Assembly (NCBI GenBank): GCA_964022665.1
Contig: CAXIDF010000011.1
Span: 1 to 64,000 of the forward strand
Reading direction: 5' to 3'
DNA: 64,000 nt
DNA from: Haliea sp964022665
GTDB lineage: Bacteria > Pseudomonadota > Gammaproteobacteria > Pseudomonadales > Halieaceae
The notes under the pieces were generated by a model. It saw nothing but the letters and a program-made list of their open reading frames with translations, was not told where the DNA came from and did no database searches. The position numbers and the translations under genes are program-made. Below are positions 50,543 to 60,122 of the stretch, one piece after another. The number at the start of each line of letters is the position of its first letter. The stretch's first letter is position 1.

Positions 50543-51714
50543 CGCAGTGTGGCGTGGTCCTGGCGCACGCCGCCCAGCCAGGTTGCCGCAACCTCTAGCG
50601 TTGTGCCCAGCAGTACCATGTCGGCACGGGCGCCGGCCTGCAGGTGGCCCCGGGTGTCATCCCCGACCACCCTCGCCGGGTAACGCGAGGCCATGCGCAG
50701 GCACTCATCAAGCGCGAGACCCACTACCTGATGGCAGTAGCGTACAGCGTCCACTAGGCCGATGGCGCTGCCTGCAAGGGCGCCTTCCGCATTGATCAAG
50801 CGGCCGTCGCGTTGCACGATCCGCTCCCCGTACAGCGTGAACCAGTGCTGGCCCCCGCCCACGGTGGCCATGGCGTCGCTGACCAGAAACAGGTGCCCGG
50901 GGCTGGCGCAGCGCTGTGCGATACGAATGCTTGCCGGGTGCACGTGGTGGCCATCGGCAATGATACCCAGCCAGTCCGGTGTGCTATCCAGTGCTGCGCC
51001 GGTCACACCGGGTTCCCGGGCCGACAGCGGGCTCATGGCATTGAACAGGTGCGTGAAGCCGTTGAGCCCCTCGCCGCGCGCGGCCTGCACCGCCTCGTAG
51101 GAGGCATCGCTGTGGCCGGCAAACACCGTGAGCCCCGCCTTGCAGAGTTGGCGGATTTGCCCCGGCGCCATGACCTCTGGGGCGACAGTCAGCAGGCAAC
51201 GCAGATCGGACAGGCTACTCAGCCACGCGATGTCCTCTGCACTGCAGCTGCGCAAGCGGTCGCCGCGGTGTGTACCGCGACGGCTGGGGGCGAAAAATGG
51301 CCCCTCGATGTGCACTCCGAGCACGCCGGCCGCGGCGGCTTCACCGCTGGCCTGCGCGGCGCGCACCGCGTGTGCGCCGGCGCGCATGACGCTGGCGGTA
51401 TCGCTGAGCAGCGTGGGTAGCAGCGCCGTCGTGCCGCAGCGCCGGTGGCTGGAAGTCATGTGCAGCACGGTTTCCACAGTAGGCGCGTTATTGAACAGAA
51501 GGCCGCCACCGCCATTGGCCTGCAGGTCAACAAACCCGGGCGCCAGGGTGCCCTCACGCAGCGCTTCGCAGGGCAGGGTGGGAGGCAGGCTGGCGCGGGG
51601 CAGCACCCCGGCAACATGCTCACCAGCCAGCATCAGCGCGCTGTCGTTATGCCAGTTTTCGCCGTCGAACAGGCGGGGTGCGCTAATGGCGCGGTCAGCT
51701 GTTGCGGTGCCCAT
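50539..51714 (-). CDS. nagA: N-acetylglucosamine-6-phosphate deacetylase
   Basis: A 391-aa amidohydrolase-superfamily enzyme making glucosamine-6-P from GlcNAc-6-P. Motifs: P-G-F-V-D-L-Q-A-N-G-G-G-G, H-I-E-G-P-F-F-A-P (metal Glu), F-A-G-H-S-D-A, F-T-H-L-F-N-A-M and V-S-D-A-M. ATG 51714 is preferred because the following residues fit the family start. ATG 51780 would add 22 residues. No nagB, nagK or PTS gene is adjacent, so it may serve peptidoglycan-sugar recycling. Confidence 0.92.
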   Translation of the reverse strand: MGTATADRAISAPRLFDGENWHNDSALMLAGEHVAGVLPRASLPPTLPCEALREGTLAPGFVDLQANGGGGLLFNNAPTVETVLHMTSSHRRCGTTALLPTLLSDTASVMRAGAHAVRAAQASGEAAAAGVLGVHIEGPFFAPSRRGTHRGDRLRSCSAEDIAWLSSLSDLRCLLTVAPEVMAPGQIRQLCKAGLTVFAGHSDASYEAVQAARGEGLNGFTHLFNAMSPLSAREPGVTGAALDSTPDWLGIIADGHHVHPASIRIAQRCASPGHLFLVSDAMATVGGGQHWFTLYGERIVQRDGRLINAEGALAGSAIGLVDAVRYCHQVVGLALDECLRMASRYPARVVGDDTRGHLQAGARADMVLLGTTLEVAATWLGGVRQDHATLR

Positions 51715-51849
51715 GGCCCTGTGTCCTGTCCGAGTTGCGCCCGGCCAGTGGAGGCCGGGTGCGAGTAAACTAGCGTACATTAGTGTTATGCTTTCACCAA
51801 ATATCGGTGACCATTTCGGTGCACCCGCCAATAACAAAAGAGGTTGTGC

Positions 51850-54294
51850 ATGCGCTCACGTGCCCTGTTAGGACTTTCCCTTTGCTGCGCTCTGGCTGCC
51901 TGCACCGACGGCAACGACCAGGTGGCGCCCCCGCCGCTCCCTCCCGAACCAGAGCTCACCTACTCCGCTGAGATTCGTCGCACCGAGTTCGGCATTCCGC
52001 ATATCCGCGCCGAGGACTGGGGCAGTCTCGGTTATGGTTTCGGTTACGCTTATGCGCAGGATAATTACTGTGTCGCCATGCGTGAAATCGTGTTTGCCGC
52101 GGGCCGCTCAGCGGAGCTCATGGGCGAGGACATGGGCAACACCGAGTCTGACTTCCTGTTCCGCTTTCTCAACGGCGATAAAGACGCCTTTGCCGAGGAG
52201 TTCGTGTCGGCGTTGCCGCAGTTTGCGCGTGACCTTGCCGCCGGGTACAGCCGCGGCATGAACCGGTACCTGGAAGAAACGGGGCTGGATAACCTGCCCG
52301 AGGGAGAATATGGCTGCCGCAACGCGGATTGGGTCTATCCTATCGATAGCGTCGACCTCTTCCTTTTCCTGCGCCGGGAAGCCCTGCGTGGCAGCTCGGA
52401 ACAGGGTCTGTTCCGCCGCGCCATCCTCGCCACTACGGGCCCCGATGAGGGCGCTGCCCCGGCACCCGATGCGCTGGATGAAGCTGTGCGAGCGCTGGAA
52501 GCCGCGGCCGCTGAGCTGCGCGACATTGATCGTGGCAGCAACGGCCTGGCGCTGGGCCGCGATGCCACGCGCAGCGGCAAAGGCATGCTGTTGGGCAATC
52601 CCCATCAGCCCTGGTTCGGCAGCGGCGCCTGGTACCAGGCGCACCTCACTCTGCCGGGTGTTTACGATGTTGCCGGCGCGGCGCTGCACGGTTTCCCCTT
52701 CATCGGCATCGGCTTCAACCAGGACGTGGCCTGGACGCATACCGTATCGCTAGCCAACCGCTTCAGCCTGTACGAGTTGAATCTCAACCCCGATAACCCC
52801 CTGCAGTATGACTATGACGGCGAATGGCGTGATATCGATCCGCAAACCGTCACCATCCAGGTGCGCCAGCCGGACGGCAGCCTGCAGGACCGGGAACAGG
52901 TGTTCTATGTCTCCCACTACGGGCCGGTGGTCAATCTCAAGGGCGTAACACCGCTGTTGGACGGCTGGCCGATGTTCAACGGGTCGGTACTTGCCTTCCG
53001 CGATGCCAACATTCTCACCGGTATCCGCGGCATAGAGCAGTGGATCAACAAGGGGCAGGCCAGTTCCATCGCGGAATACGTGGATGCGTTGCAGAGCATC
53101 GGTAACCCGGTGTTCCATGAGCTGGCGGCTGATCGAGCCGGTCAGGCATTCTATGGCGAGCTCTCGGCAGTACCGTTCGTCACCCAGGCCCAGCTGGACA
53201 GCTGCATTAACGGTGTGGTGGGGCCCTTGCTGGCGGCGGCAACGACGAACGTCATTCTATCGCTGGATGGCTCGGACCCGGCCTGTGAGTGGGGTACGGA
53301 CCCGGAGGCCCCCGCAGGTAGCAATCTCTATGGCGGGTCCAGTCTGCCCCAACTGTTAACCACAGACTACGTCGGCAACAGCAACAACAGCTACTGGCTG
53401 TCCGACGCCAATAATCCGCTGCAGGGTTTCCCGGTGATCATGGGACCTGTGGGCCACGAGGGGCAGCAACAGTTCCTGCGCACCCGCATCGGGCATATCA
53501 TGATAGAGGAGCGCAAGCAGGCAACGGACGGCCTGGACCCGGAGCCGCTGTTCGACCTGGCGACCCTCAAGGGCCTGATGTACGCCAACCGCGTGTACGG
53601 CGCCGAGGTGGTGCTGGATGATGTGCTGGCGGTGTGCGCAACCGAGGCTGCTACGCCCGTACTGCAGGCCTGCAATGTGCTCGCCAGCTGGGACCGGCGG
53701 GTGAATGTAGACAGCCGCGGTGCCCAGATTTTCACCGAGTTCTGGAAAGTTATCACTGACCAGCTTGGCAACAGCTTCCAGAATGTCGTGCAGAGCGATG
53801 AGTTCTGGGCACGGGATTTCGATCCGGAAGATCCGCTGCATACCCCGGCCGGCATCGATCTTACCGTAGCGGCGAACTCGGCCCGTGTGGTCAATGCCCT
53901 GACCACAGCCAGTGAGCGGCTCGCCGCCGCGGGTGTACCGCTGGGCGCGCCCTGGGGCGAGGTGCAGGTGCTGGAACGCAACGGAGTGCGTGTGCCGATT
54001 CACGGAGGCTCCGGCACCATGGGGGTTTATGGCGCGATCAGCGCGAACCTCGTGGAGTCGGGCTATGTGAACCCCCGCAGTGGCAATTCTTACATTCAGG
54101 CTGTCACCTGGGATGAGTCGGAGTGCCCCATAGCCGATGTGATTCTGGTGCCCTCACAGTCCACCAACCCTGCCTCGCCGCATTTTTCCGACCAAACCGA
54201 GCTCTATGCGAACAAGCAGTGGGTGCGCTTCCCCTACTGTGAGGCGGATATCACGGCGCGCCAGATTGGCGAGACACTGCTGCTGCAGGAGTAG
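51850..54294 (+). CDS. Penicillin-acylase-family Ntn hydrolase lipoprotein
   Basis: An 814-aa protein. The start ATG 51850 has AAGAGG upstream. A lipobox L-A-A-C places the lipidated cysteine at residue 18. The autocatalytic cleavage site is R-G-S-N-G-L-A-L-G, with Ser230 as the predicted N-terminal nucleophile of the beta chain; alpha chain about 19-229. The family hydrolyses amide bonds of beta-lactams, acyl-homoserine lactones or related N-acyl compounds. Lipid anchoring instead of soluble export is a noteworthy feature. It is divergent from nagA. Confidence 0.88.
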   Translation: MRSRALLGLSLCCALAACTDGNDQVAPPPLPPEPELTYSAEIRRTEFGIPHIRAEDWGSLGYGFGYAYAQDNYCVAMREIVFAAGRSAELMGEDMGNTESDFLFRFLNGDKDAFAEEFVSALPQFARDLAAGYSRGMNRYLEETGLDNLPEGEYGCRNADWVYPIDSVDLFLFLRREALRGSSEQGLFRRAILATTGPDEGAAPAPDALDEAVRALEAAAAELRDIDRGSNGLALGRDATRSGKGMLLGNPHQPWFGSGAWYQAHLTLPGVYDVAGAALHGFPFIGIGFNQDVAWTHTVSLANRFSLYELNLNPDNPLQYDYDGEWRDIDPQTVTIQVRQPDGSLQDREQVFYVSHYGPVVNLKGVTPLLDGWPMFNGSVLAFRDANILTGIRGIEQWINKGQASSIAEYVDALQSIGNPVFHELAADRAGQAFYGELSAVPFVTQAQLDSCINGVVGPLLAAATTNVILSLDGSDPACEWGTDPEAPAGSNLYGGSSLPQLLTTDYVGNSNNSYWLSDANNPLQGFPVIMGPVGHEGQQQFLRTRIGHIMIEERKQATDGLDPEPLFDLATLKGLMYANRVYGAEVVLDDVLAVCATEAATPVLQACNVLASWDRRVNVDSRGAQIFTEFWKVITDQLGNSFQNVVQSDEFWARDFDPEDPLHTPAGIDLTVAANSARVVNALTTASERLAAAGVPLGAPWGEVQVLERNGVRVPIHGGSGTMGVYGAISANLVESGYVNPRSGNSYIQAVTWDESECPIADVILVPSQSTNPASPHFSDQTELYANKQWVRFPYCEADITARQIGETLLLQE

Positions 54295-54350
54295 TCGCCG
54301 GCCCGTGTCCCGTGAGTGGTCTGGCCGCCGGCGGGCCGCGTAGCAAGCGC

Positions 54351-55889
54351 ATGTCTACTTCACGACTCATTCTGGTGCTGGGTGACCAGCTGTCCTTCGC
54401 CAATCCCGCCATTGCCAGCGCTGATCCTGCCGAGGATCAGGTGCTGCTGGCGGAAGTGGCGGAGGAAGCGCATTACGTGCCGCACAACCGGCACAAGATT
54501 GCGCTGATTTTTTCCGCCATGCGGCATTTTGGCAACGCCCTGCGTGATCGCGGTTTTCAGGTGCATTACATTCGGTTTGCAGAGGGTGTGCCGAGCTTGC
54601 AGGCGGCGCTGGCACGTGTGCTCGAAAGCCAACCCTGCACCGTGGTGCGTGTCTGTGAGCCAGGTGAATACCGTCTGCGCGAGGCGATGGCGGGTTGGGA
54701 GCAGGCCCTGGGCGTGTCTCTTGAAATGCTCGAAGACACCCGCTTTCTTGCCAGCCACAAAACGTTTCGCGACTGGGCGGCGGGGCGCAAACAGCTGCGC
54801 ATGGAGTACTTTTACCGCGCCATGCGCCAGCATTACGGCGTGCTGCTGGAACCGGATGGACAACCCGCCGGCGGGCGTTGGAACTACGATCAGGAGAACC
54901 GGGTTGGCTGGCGCGGCCAGCGGGATATCCCGCCGCGTCGTGCGCTGAAGCAGTCCGCTGTCACGCGGGAAGTACTCGCCGAAGTCGCCAGGGCCTTCCC
55001 GGACAACCCGGGTGACCTCGCGCAGTTCAACTACGCCTGTACGGCCGCGGAGGCGCGCGCGGAATTCGACTGGTTTCTCGAGTATGCCCTGGCGGATTTT
55101 GGTCGCTACCAGGATGGGCTGGTGGAAGAGTCTCCCTGGGTGTTTCACGGCAAGATCTCCATGTACCTCAATATCGGCCTGCTGGAGCCGCTGGAGCTGT
55201 GCAGCGACGTGGAGCAGGCGTGGCGCGACGATCGCTGCAGCCTGGCTGCCGCCGAGGGCTTCATCCGCCAGATACTCGGCTGGCGGGAGTATGTGCGCGG
55301 TGTGTACTGGCTGTTGATGCCCGAGTATGCCGAGGGCAACAGCCTCGACGCCCGCAACCCGCTGCCAGACTTTTTCTGGACCGCGCAAACCGACCTCAGG
55401 TGCCTGCAACGCGCGCTGGGACAAAGCCTGGAGCTCGGTTACGCACATCACATCCAGCGGCTGATGGTGATCGGCAATTTTGCCCTGCTGGCGGGCCTGG
55501 ATGTAAAGGCTGTGTGCGCGTGGTATCTGGCGGTGTACGCGGATGCCTTTGAGTGGGTGGAGCTGCCCAATACCCTCGGCATGGCCCTGCACGCGGATGG
55601 CGGCGTGATGGCAAGCAAGCCCTACGCCGCCAGCGGCAAGTATATCCAGCGCCAGGGAGATCACTGCAAGGACTGCCGCTATTCACCTGCGCGGATGACC
55701 GGGGAAGGGGCCTGCCCCTACAACGCCCTGTACTGGCGCTTTATCGACCGGCACATGGAGGCCTTGTCGCAGAACCCTCGCATGAGTCTGATTACCGCGA
55801 ACTGGCGCAAGCGGAGAGCGTCCGAGCGCGAGGCTATCGTCGCCTGGGGTGATCAGGCGCTGCAGCAGCTACTGGAACCTGCGTCTTGA
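54351..55889 (+). CDS. phrB: Iron-sulfur photolyase/cryptochrome (FeS-BCP, PhrB-like)
   Basis: A 512-aa FAD protein of the bacterial (6-4) photolyase group. The four cysteine ligands of the [4Fe-4S] cluster are at 351, 439, 442 and 455, each one position off the Agrobacterium PhrB set (350, 438, 441, 454). N-terminal antenna domain starts L-I-L-V-L-G-D-Q-L-S. ATG 54351 fits the family. GTG 54312 is an alternative. Predicted to repair (6-4) photoproducts with light. Its end overlaps the opposite DUF2256 gene. Confidence 0.92.
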   Translation: MSTSRLILVLGDQLSFANPAIASADPAEDQVLLAEVAEEAHYVPHNRHKIALIFSAMRHFGNALRDRGFQVHYIRFAEGVPSLQAALARVLESQPCTVVRVCEPGEYRLREAMAGWEQALGVSLEMLEDTRFLASHKTFRDWAAGRKQLRMEYFYRAMRQHYGVLLEPDGQPAGGRWNYDQENRVGWRGQRDIPPRRALKQSAVTREVLAEVARAFPDNPGDLAQFNYACTAAEARAEFDWFLEYALADFGRYQDGLVEESPWVFHGKISMYLNIGLLEPLELCSDVEQAWRDDRCSLAAAEGFIRQILGWREYVRGVYWLLMPEYAEGNSLDARNPLPDFFWTAQTDLRCLQRALGQSLELGYAHHIQRLMVIGNFALLAGLDVKAVCAWYLAVYADAFEWVELPNTLGMALHADGGVMASKPYAASGKYIQRQGDHCKDCRYSPARMTGEGACPYNALYWRFIDRHMEALSQNPRMSLITANWRKRRASEREAIVAWGDQALQQLLEPAS

Positions 55890-56022
55890 TCGTGTGCCGG
55901 TTGCTGGCACAGCGGCGTGAGCAGTAGCGCACCTGCTCCCAGTTGAGACGCCAGCGCGCGCGCCACTGGAACGGCCTCTCACACACCGGGCATAGCTTGC
56001 TGGGCCGCTCAGTCCGGCTCAT
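55834..56022 (-). CDS. DUF2256 zinc-ribbon protein
   Basis: A 62-aa protein, M-S-R-T-E-R-P-S-K, with two paired cysteines: K-L-C-P-V-C and Y-C-S-R-R-C. Between them lies W-R-A-R-W-R-L-N-W, the DUF2256 pattern. The function is unknown. DUF2256 genes commonly neighbour photolyase/cryptochrome genes. Its first 14 bases overlap the 3' end of the cry-DASH gene, and its last 56 bases overlap the opposite phrB gene. The C-terminal tail is longer than the core domain needs. Confidence 0.85.
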   Translation of the reverse strand: MSRTERPSKLCPVCERPFQWRARWRLNWEQVRYCSRRCASNRHTIKTQVPVAAAAPDHPRRR

Positions 56023-57343
56023 GGCCGTTTCCTGCGGTGTCGGGCGGCAGCGGCCAGTCAGCGGCATCGGTCACATACAGCGGCTGCTTGGGTCGGTGTC
56101 CGCCCCACTTGGTGGTAAACAGACCGTCGGGGTCGTGCTCGGCGGCCTGTTTTTCCTGATGGAAACGACGCCCGCCGCGCGGGTCGCAGCCTACCCCGGC
56201 GATGTACTGCCAGTTACCGTAGTTGCTGCCCACATCGTAATCGATCAGGTGTTTCTCGAAGAAGGCCGCGCCGTAGCGCCAGTCCAGGCCGAGCTCATGT
56301 ATCAGGCAGCTCGCGCTGATTTGCCGCCCACGGTTGCTCATCCAGCCCGTGGCGAGGAGTTGCCGCTGCAGTGCATTGACCAGCGGGAAATCGGTATCTC
56401 CCTGACACCAGCGCGCGAAGGCCCGCGGGTCGAAGGTGCAGAACCGGTTGTTGCGGCCAGTGCCAAGTCCGTCAAATCGAAATAACAGGTGATGGTCATG
56501 CAGCGCCCGCCAGTGGAAAAACTCGCGCCACAGCAGTTCGAAAATGAGCCATTGTGTGGACTCATTGGCGGCGTGTGTTTGCTCGAAGCGGTACACGGTG
56601 TGAGCCACTTCCCGTGCCGAGAGCGCGCCGCCGGCAAGCCAGGGGGAGAGGGTGCTGGACCCCGCCAGGGGGTCCAGGTCGTTGCGGGTGAGCTTGTAGC
56701 GGTTGATGGCCTGCTCGCCGAATGTGAATTGCGCCAGCCTGCGCTGCCCGGCGGCGCTGCCGCCGCGTAAGGGCAGTGCGGTGTGCGGCGCCACGGGGGA
56801 GGCTGGCAAAGCCGGAAAGGCCGAGCCCCCGGGTGGGGGCGGCAGCTGCTTGGGCGCGCTGGCCGGTGCGTCAACCGGCAGCGCCTCGACTGCCCGGCGA
56901 AAAGGCGTGAATTGCCGTGGCAGGTCTTCGAGCGCGAAGGGCAGTTGCTGGCGGTTGAAGAGGGTGTTGCCGCCGTGCACCTGCAAGGGAACGGGCAGGC
57001 GCTCGCGCACACGCTCCAGCTGCTGTGCCTCATACACGCCGGGACAGCGGCTGGTACCTACCCGCTCTGTGCGGTACTGGCGAACGAGCTCGGGCAGCAG
57101 CGTTTCCGGCTGGCCGGCGAGGAACAGCAGGTCTTGGCCGAGCGCTGCGAGCTGCTCACGCAGGTCCTGCAAGTGCTCGAGTAGTACCCGCTGGCGCTGT
57201 TTGCCTATGCCGCGCAAGTTGCACCATGGCCTCGGTTCCTGCCAGATGTAGACCAGCAGTAGCTCCGAGGCTGCGGTGTGGGCCAGCAACCCGGGGTTGT
57301 CCTGCAGGCGCAGGTCGTTCTGTAACCAGTAAAGTTCGCGCAT
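56009..57343 (-). CDS. Cryptochrome DASH
   Basis: A 444-aa member of the photolyase/cryptochrome superfamily. Starts M-R-E-L-Y-W-L-Q-N-D-L-R, the DNA-photolyase start motif. The FAD domain is C-terminal, with L-L-W-R-E-F-F-H-W, N-A-L-Q-R-Q-L-L-A-T-G-W-M-S-N-R-G-R-Q and D-Y-D-V-G-S-N-Y-G-N-W-Q-Y-I-A-G. Cry-DASH repairs CPDs in single-stranded DNA in characterised cases. A proline-rich linker (P-P-P-P-G-G) near residue 180 is odd. The longer frame upstream was rejected; ATG 57343 has no obvious Shine-Dalgarno. Confidence 0.93.
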   Translation of the reverse strand: MRELYWLQNDLRLQDNPGLLAHTAASELLLVYIWQEPRPWCNLRGIGKQRQRVLLEHLQDLREQLAALGQDLLFLAGQPETLLPELVRQYRTERVGTSRCPGVYEAQQLERVRERLPVPLQVHGGNTLFNRQQLPFALEDLPRQFTPFRRAVEALPVDAPASAPKQLPPPPGGSAFPALPASPVAPHTALPLRGGSAAGQRRLAQFTFGEQAINRYKLTRNDLDPLAGSSTLSPWLAGGALSAREVAHTVYRFEQTHAANESTQWLIFELLWREFFHWRALHDHHLLFRFDGLGTGRNNRFCTFDPRAFARWCQGDTDFPLVNALQRQLLATGWMSNRGRQISASCLIHELGLDWRYGAAFFEKHLIDYDVGSNYGNWQYIAGVGCDPRGGRRFHQEKQAAEHDPDGLFTTKWGGHRPKQPLYVTDAADWPLPPDTAGNGHEPD

Positions 57344-57545
57344 GATTCCGACTTTCGGGGATGTCTTGGGTTTACGCAACTCAGCCGGGGGTAGATTGTC
57401 GGTAGCAATTGGAGTGTGCGTGGAGTGCCCGCAAAGCTCCCGGGCGCGCCGCGCTTTGCCGTCATAGTTGCTCTTTCGCGGCTGGTGTTGCCGAGATGGC
57501 TGGTATACGCTGCCGCGCAGATACCCACCTCTTCTGGAGCCCCGC

Positions 57546-58655
57546 ATGACCACCAGCAACGCCCTTTTGCAACCGGTAGCCTTGGGGAACCTCGCGCTGC
57601 GCAACCGGGTGGTGATGGCGCCGATGACGCGCAATTTTTCACCGGGCAATGTCCCTGGCGACGCCGTGGTCGAGTACTACCGGCGCCGGGCGGAAGGCGG
57701 TACTGGCCTTATTGTCACCGAGGGCACCTGCGTCGGCCACATTGCGGCGAACGGCTACCCGGACGTGCCGTATTTCCACGGTGAGGAGCGCCTCGCCGGC
57801 TGGCGTCGTGTCGCGGAAGCGGTCCACGCCGCGGGCGGCAAGATTGCACCGCAGCTCTGGCATGTGGGCGGCATGCGCAGTGCCGGCGTCATGCCCGAAG
57901 GGGATGTGCCGGGTTATACGCCGTCGGGCATGAATATGCCCGGAAAGGTGAACCGTCATGTGATGACCCAGCAGGACATCAACGACGTGGTGGCCGCGTT
58001 TGCCCGTGCGGCGGCTGATGCCAGCGCCTGTGGGTTTGACGCGGTTGAGTTGCACGGTGCCCACGGCTACCTGATCGACCAGTTTTTCTGGGAAAGAACG
58101 AATCAGCGCGAGGATGCCTACGGCGGCAGCCTGGCCAAACGCAGCCGTTTTGCTGTGGAAGTCATCGAGGCGGTGCGCGCCGCTGTCGGCGCGGACTTCC
58201 CCATTATCTTCCGTTTCTCGCAGTGGAAACAGCAGGACTTCAGTGCGCGCCTGGTGCTCACCCCCGCCGAACTCGGCGAATTCCTCGCGCCCCTGAGCGC
58301 GGCCGGCGTGGATATTTTTCACTGTTCCACCCGCCGCTTCTGGGAGCCCGAGTTCGAAGGCTCTGCGCTGAACCTGGCGGGCTGGACCCGGCAGATAACA
58401 GGCAAACCCACCATCACGGTGGGCAGCGTCGGGCTCAACGCTGACTTTATCCCCAAGCCCGGCGAAACCACGTTTCGTGAAGCGGAGCCCGCCAGCCTGG
58501 ATGAGTTGCTGCGTCGTCTGGAGGCGCAGGAGTTCGACCTGGTGGCTGTGGGGCGTGCACTGATCGCCAACCCCGACTGGGTGCAGCGTGTGGCTGCGGA
58601 CGATCTGGCCCGGGTGCGCGCGTTCCGCAAAGAAGACCTTGCCAACCTCGCGTGA
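57546..58655 (+). CDS. Old Yellow Enzyme-family NADH:flavin oxidoreductase
   Basis: A 369-aa FMN-dependent ene-reductase. Conserved: N-R-V-V-M-A-P-M-T-R-N, the substrate-binding H-G-A-H-G-Y-L-I-D-Q-F, F-R-F-S-Q-W and V-G-R-A-L-I-A-N-P-D-W. The start is ATG 57546 with TGGAG upstream. It is divergent from cry-DASH and only 12 bases from the RimK-like gene, so the three genes from here form one operon. The substrate is unknown. Confidence 0.9.
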   Translation: MTTSNALLQPVALGNLALRNRVVMAPMTRNFSPGNVPGDAVVEYYRRRAEGGTGLIVTEGTCVGHIAANGYPDVPYFHGEERLAGWRRVAEAVHAAGGKIAPQLWHVGGMRSAGVMPEGDVPGYTPSGMNMPGKVNRHVMTQQDINDVVAAFARAAADASACGFDAVELHGAHGYLIDQFFWERTNQREDAYGGSLAKRSRFAVEVIEAVRAAVGADFPIIFRFSQWKQQDFSARLVLTPAELGEFLAPLSAAGVDIFHCSTRRFWEPEFEGSALNLAGWTRQITGKPTITVGSVGLNADFIPKPGETTFREAEPASLDELLRRLEAQEFDLVAVGRALIANPDWVQRVAADDLARVRAFRKEDLANLA

Positions 58656-58667
58656 GGGAGCTGCCTT

Positions 58668-60122
58668 ATGTATAAAACCATCATCGTTGTTGACGAAGAC
58701 GATTTCGCGCTGTCCACAGATGACCTTGAGGTTGTCTCGTTCGAGCGCTATCTGGTCGATTTCCCCAAACGCAATGAGCCCAAGACCCGGCTCATCAATC
58801 TTTGCGATACCGAGTATTACCTGAGCCGGGGCTATTACTGTTCCCTGTTGGCCGAGGCGCGCCAACACAAGGTGTTGCCCAGCGTCAGTGCGATCAATGA
58901 TCTGCGTGACCTCACGCTCGGCCCGGATGACGAGGTAAACCTGGCGGCGTTTGACGCGGGTTCCCTGCAGGCGGGCGAAACACGCGAATTCCTCGCTTAT
59001 TTCGGCTGGACCGAAGACGAACGCTGGCGCAAGCCGGTGCGCAACCTGTTCGAGCGCTACCCGGCGCCGATACTCCGGTTTCGCCTGGCTCTCGAAGACG
59101 GCCGCCCCAGCCTGACGATTCGCCGCCACGGCTACACGCACCTCTCGGAAGCCGAGCGGGGGCTGTTCCAGCAGCGGCTGAAAACCTTCACTGAACAGGT
59201 ATGGCGCACCTCGGGAAACCGCAAGCCGTTGCGCTGGGACCTGGCGATTCTGGTGAACCCGGATGAGGCCATTCCACCCAGCGATGCCGAGGCCATAAAA
59301 CGCTTCATCAAGGCGGCCGCGAAGCTGGGCATGCACGCGGAAACCATTACCGCGCAGCAGGCCGGGCAGATCGCCCAGTACGATGCCCTGTTCATTCGTG
59401 AAACCACGGCTATCGACCACCACACCTACCGCCTGGCGCGCAAGGCGGAACGTGAAGGGCTGGTGGTAATCGACGACTCTGCATCCATTCTGCGCTGCTG
59501 TAACAAGGTCTTTCTGCACGATGCCTTCAGTTACCATCGGGTGCCCTCGCTGAAGACGCGCACGGTCATTGGCACTTCGGATGCGGAACTGGACGAAATC
59601 GAAGCCCAGTTCAGCTACCCCTGCATTCTCAAACTGCCGGAAGGAGCGTTTTCCAAGGGGATTTACAAGGTTGCGAACCGGGACGAGCTCGCCCAGCGTT
59701 TGCGCGAATTGCTCAGCAACACCGCCCTGGTGCTGGTGCAAGAGTACATGTACACCGATTTCGACTGGCGCGTGGGTGTACTTGCAGGCCGTGCCATCTA
59801 CGCCTGCCGCTACCACATGGCGCGTGACCACTGGCAAATCTACAACCACGGGGCCAAGCGCTTCTCCTCCGGCGGTTACGAGACCCTGCCCACCTTTGAA
59901 GTGCCCAAGGTGGTGCTGGATGCGGCACTGAAGGCCTCCCGCGTGGTGGGTAAGGGCCTTTATGGCGTCGATATCAAGCAGAAGGGCCAGCAGGTCTATG
60001 TCATGGAGGTCAACGACAACCCGAGCATTGAGCACGATGTCGAGGACGCGTACCTGGGCAAGGAGCTGTACATGCTGATCATGGCGGAGTTTCAGCAGCG
60101 TCTGGAGCAGCGCGGTCGTTGA
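58668..60122 (+). CDS. RimK-like ATP-grasp ligase with N-terminal RLAN domain
   Basis: A 484-aa protein. Residues about 1-180 are an RLAN-type N-terminal domain (I-I-V-V-D-E-D-D-F), and about 190-484 are an ATP-grasp core with L-K-L-P-E-G-A-F-S-K-G, V-Q-E-Y and the metal motif V-M-E-V-N-D-N-P-S-I-E. RimK-type enzymes form amide bonds between a carboxylate and an amino group, adding glutamate to proteins or making peptides. The acceptor here is unknown. It overlaps the dioxygenase gene by four bases (TTGA). Confidence 0.88.
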   Translation: MYKTIIVVDEDDFALSTDDLEVVSFERYLVDFPKRNEPKTRLINLCDTEYYLSRGYYCSLLAEARQHKVLPSVSAINDLRDLTLGPDDEVNLAAFDAGSLQAGETREFLAYFGWTEDERWRKPVRNLFERYPAPILRFRLALEDGRPSLTIRRHGYTHLSEAERGLFQQRLKTFTEQVWRTSGNRKPLRWDLAILVNPDEAIPPSDAEAIKRFIKAAAKLGMHAETITAQQAGQIAQYDALFIRETTAIDHHTYRLARKAEREGLVVIDDSASILRCCNKVFLHDAFSYHRVPSLKTRTVIGTSDAELDEIEAQFSYPCILKLPEGAFSKGIYKVANRDELAQRLRELLSNTALVLVQEYMYTDFDWRVGVLAGRAIYACRYHMARDHWQIYNHGAKRFSSGGYETLPTFEVPKVVLDAALKASRVVGKGLYGVDIKQKGQQVYVMEVNDNPSIEHDVEDAYLGKELYMLIMAEFQQRLEQRGR

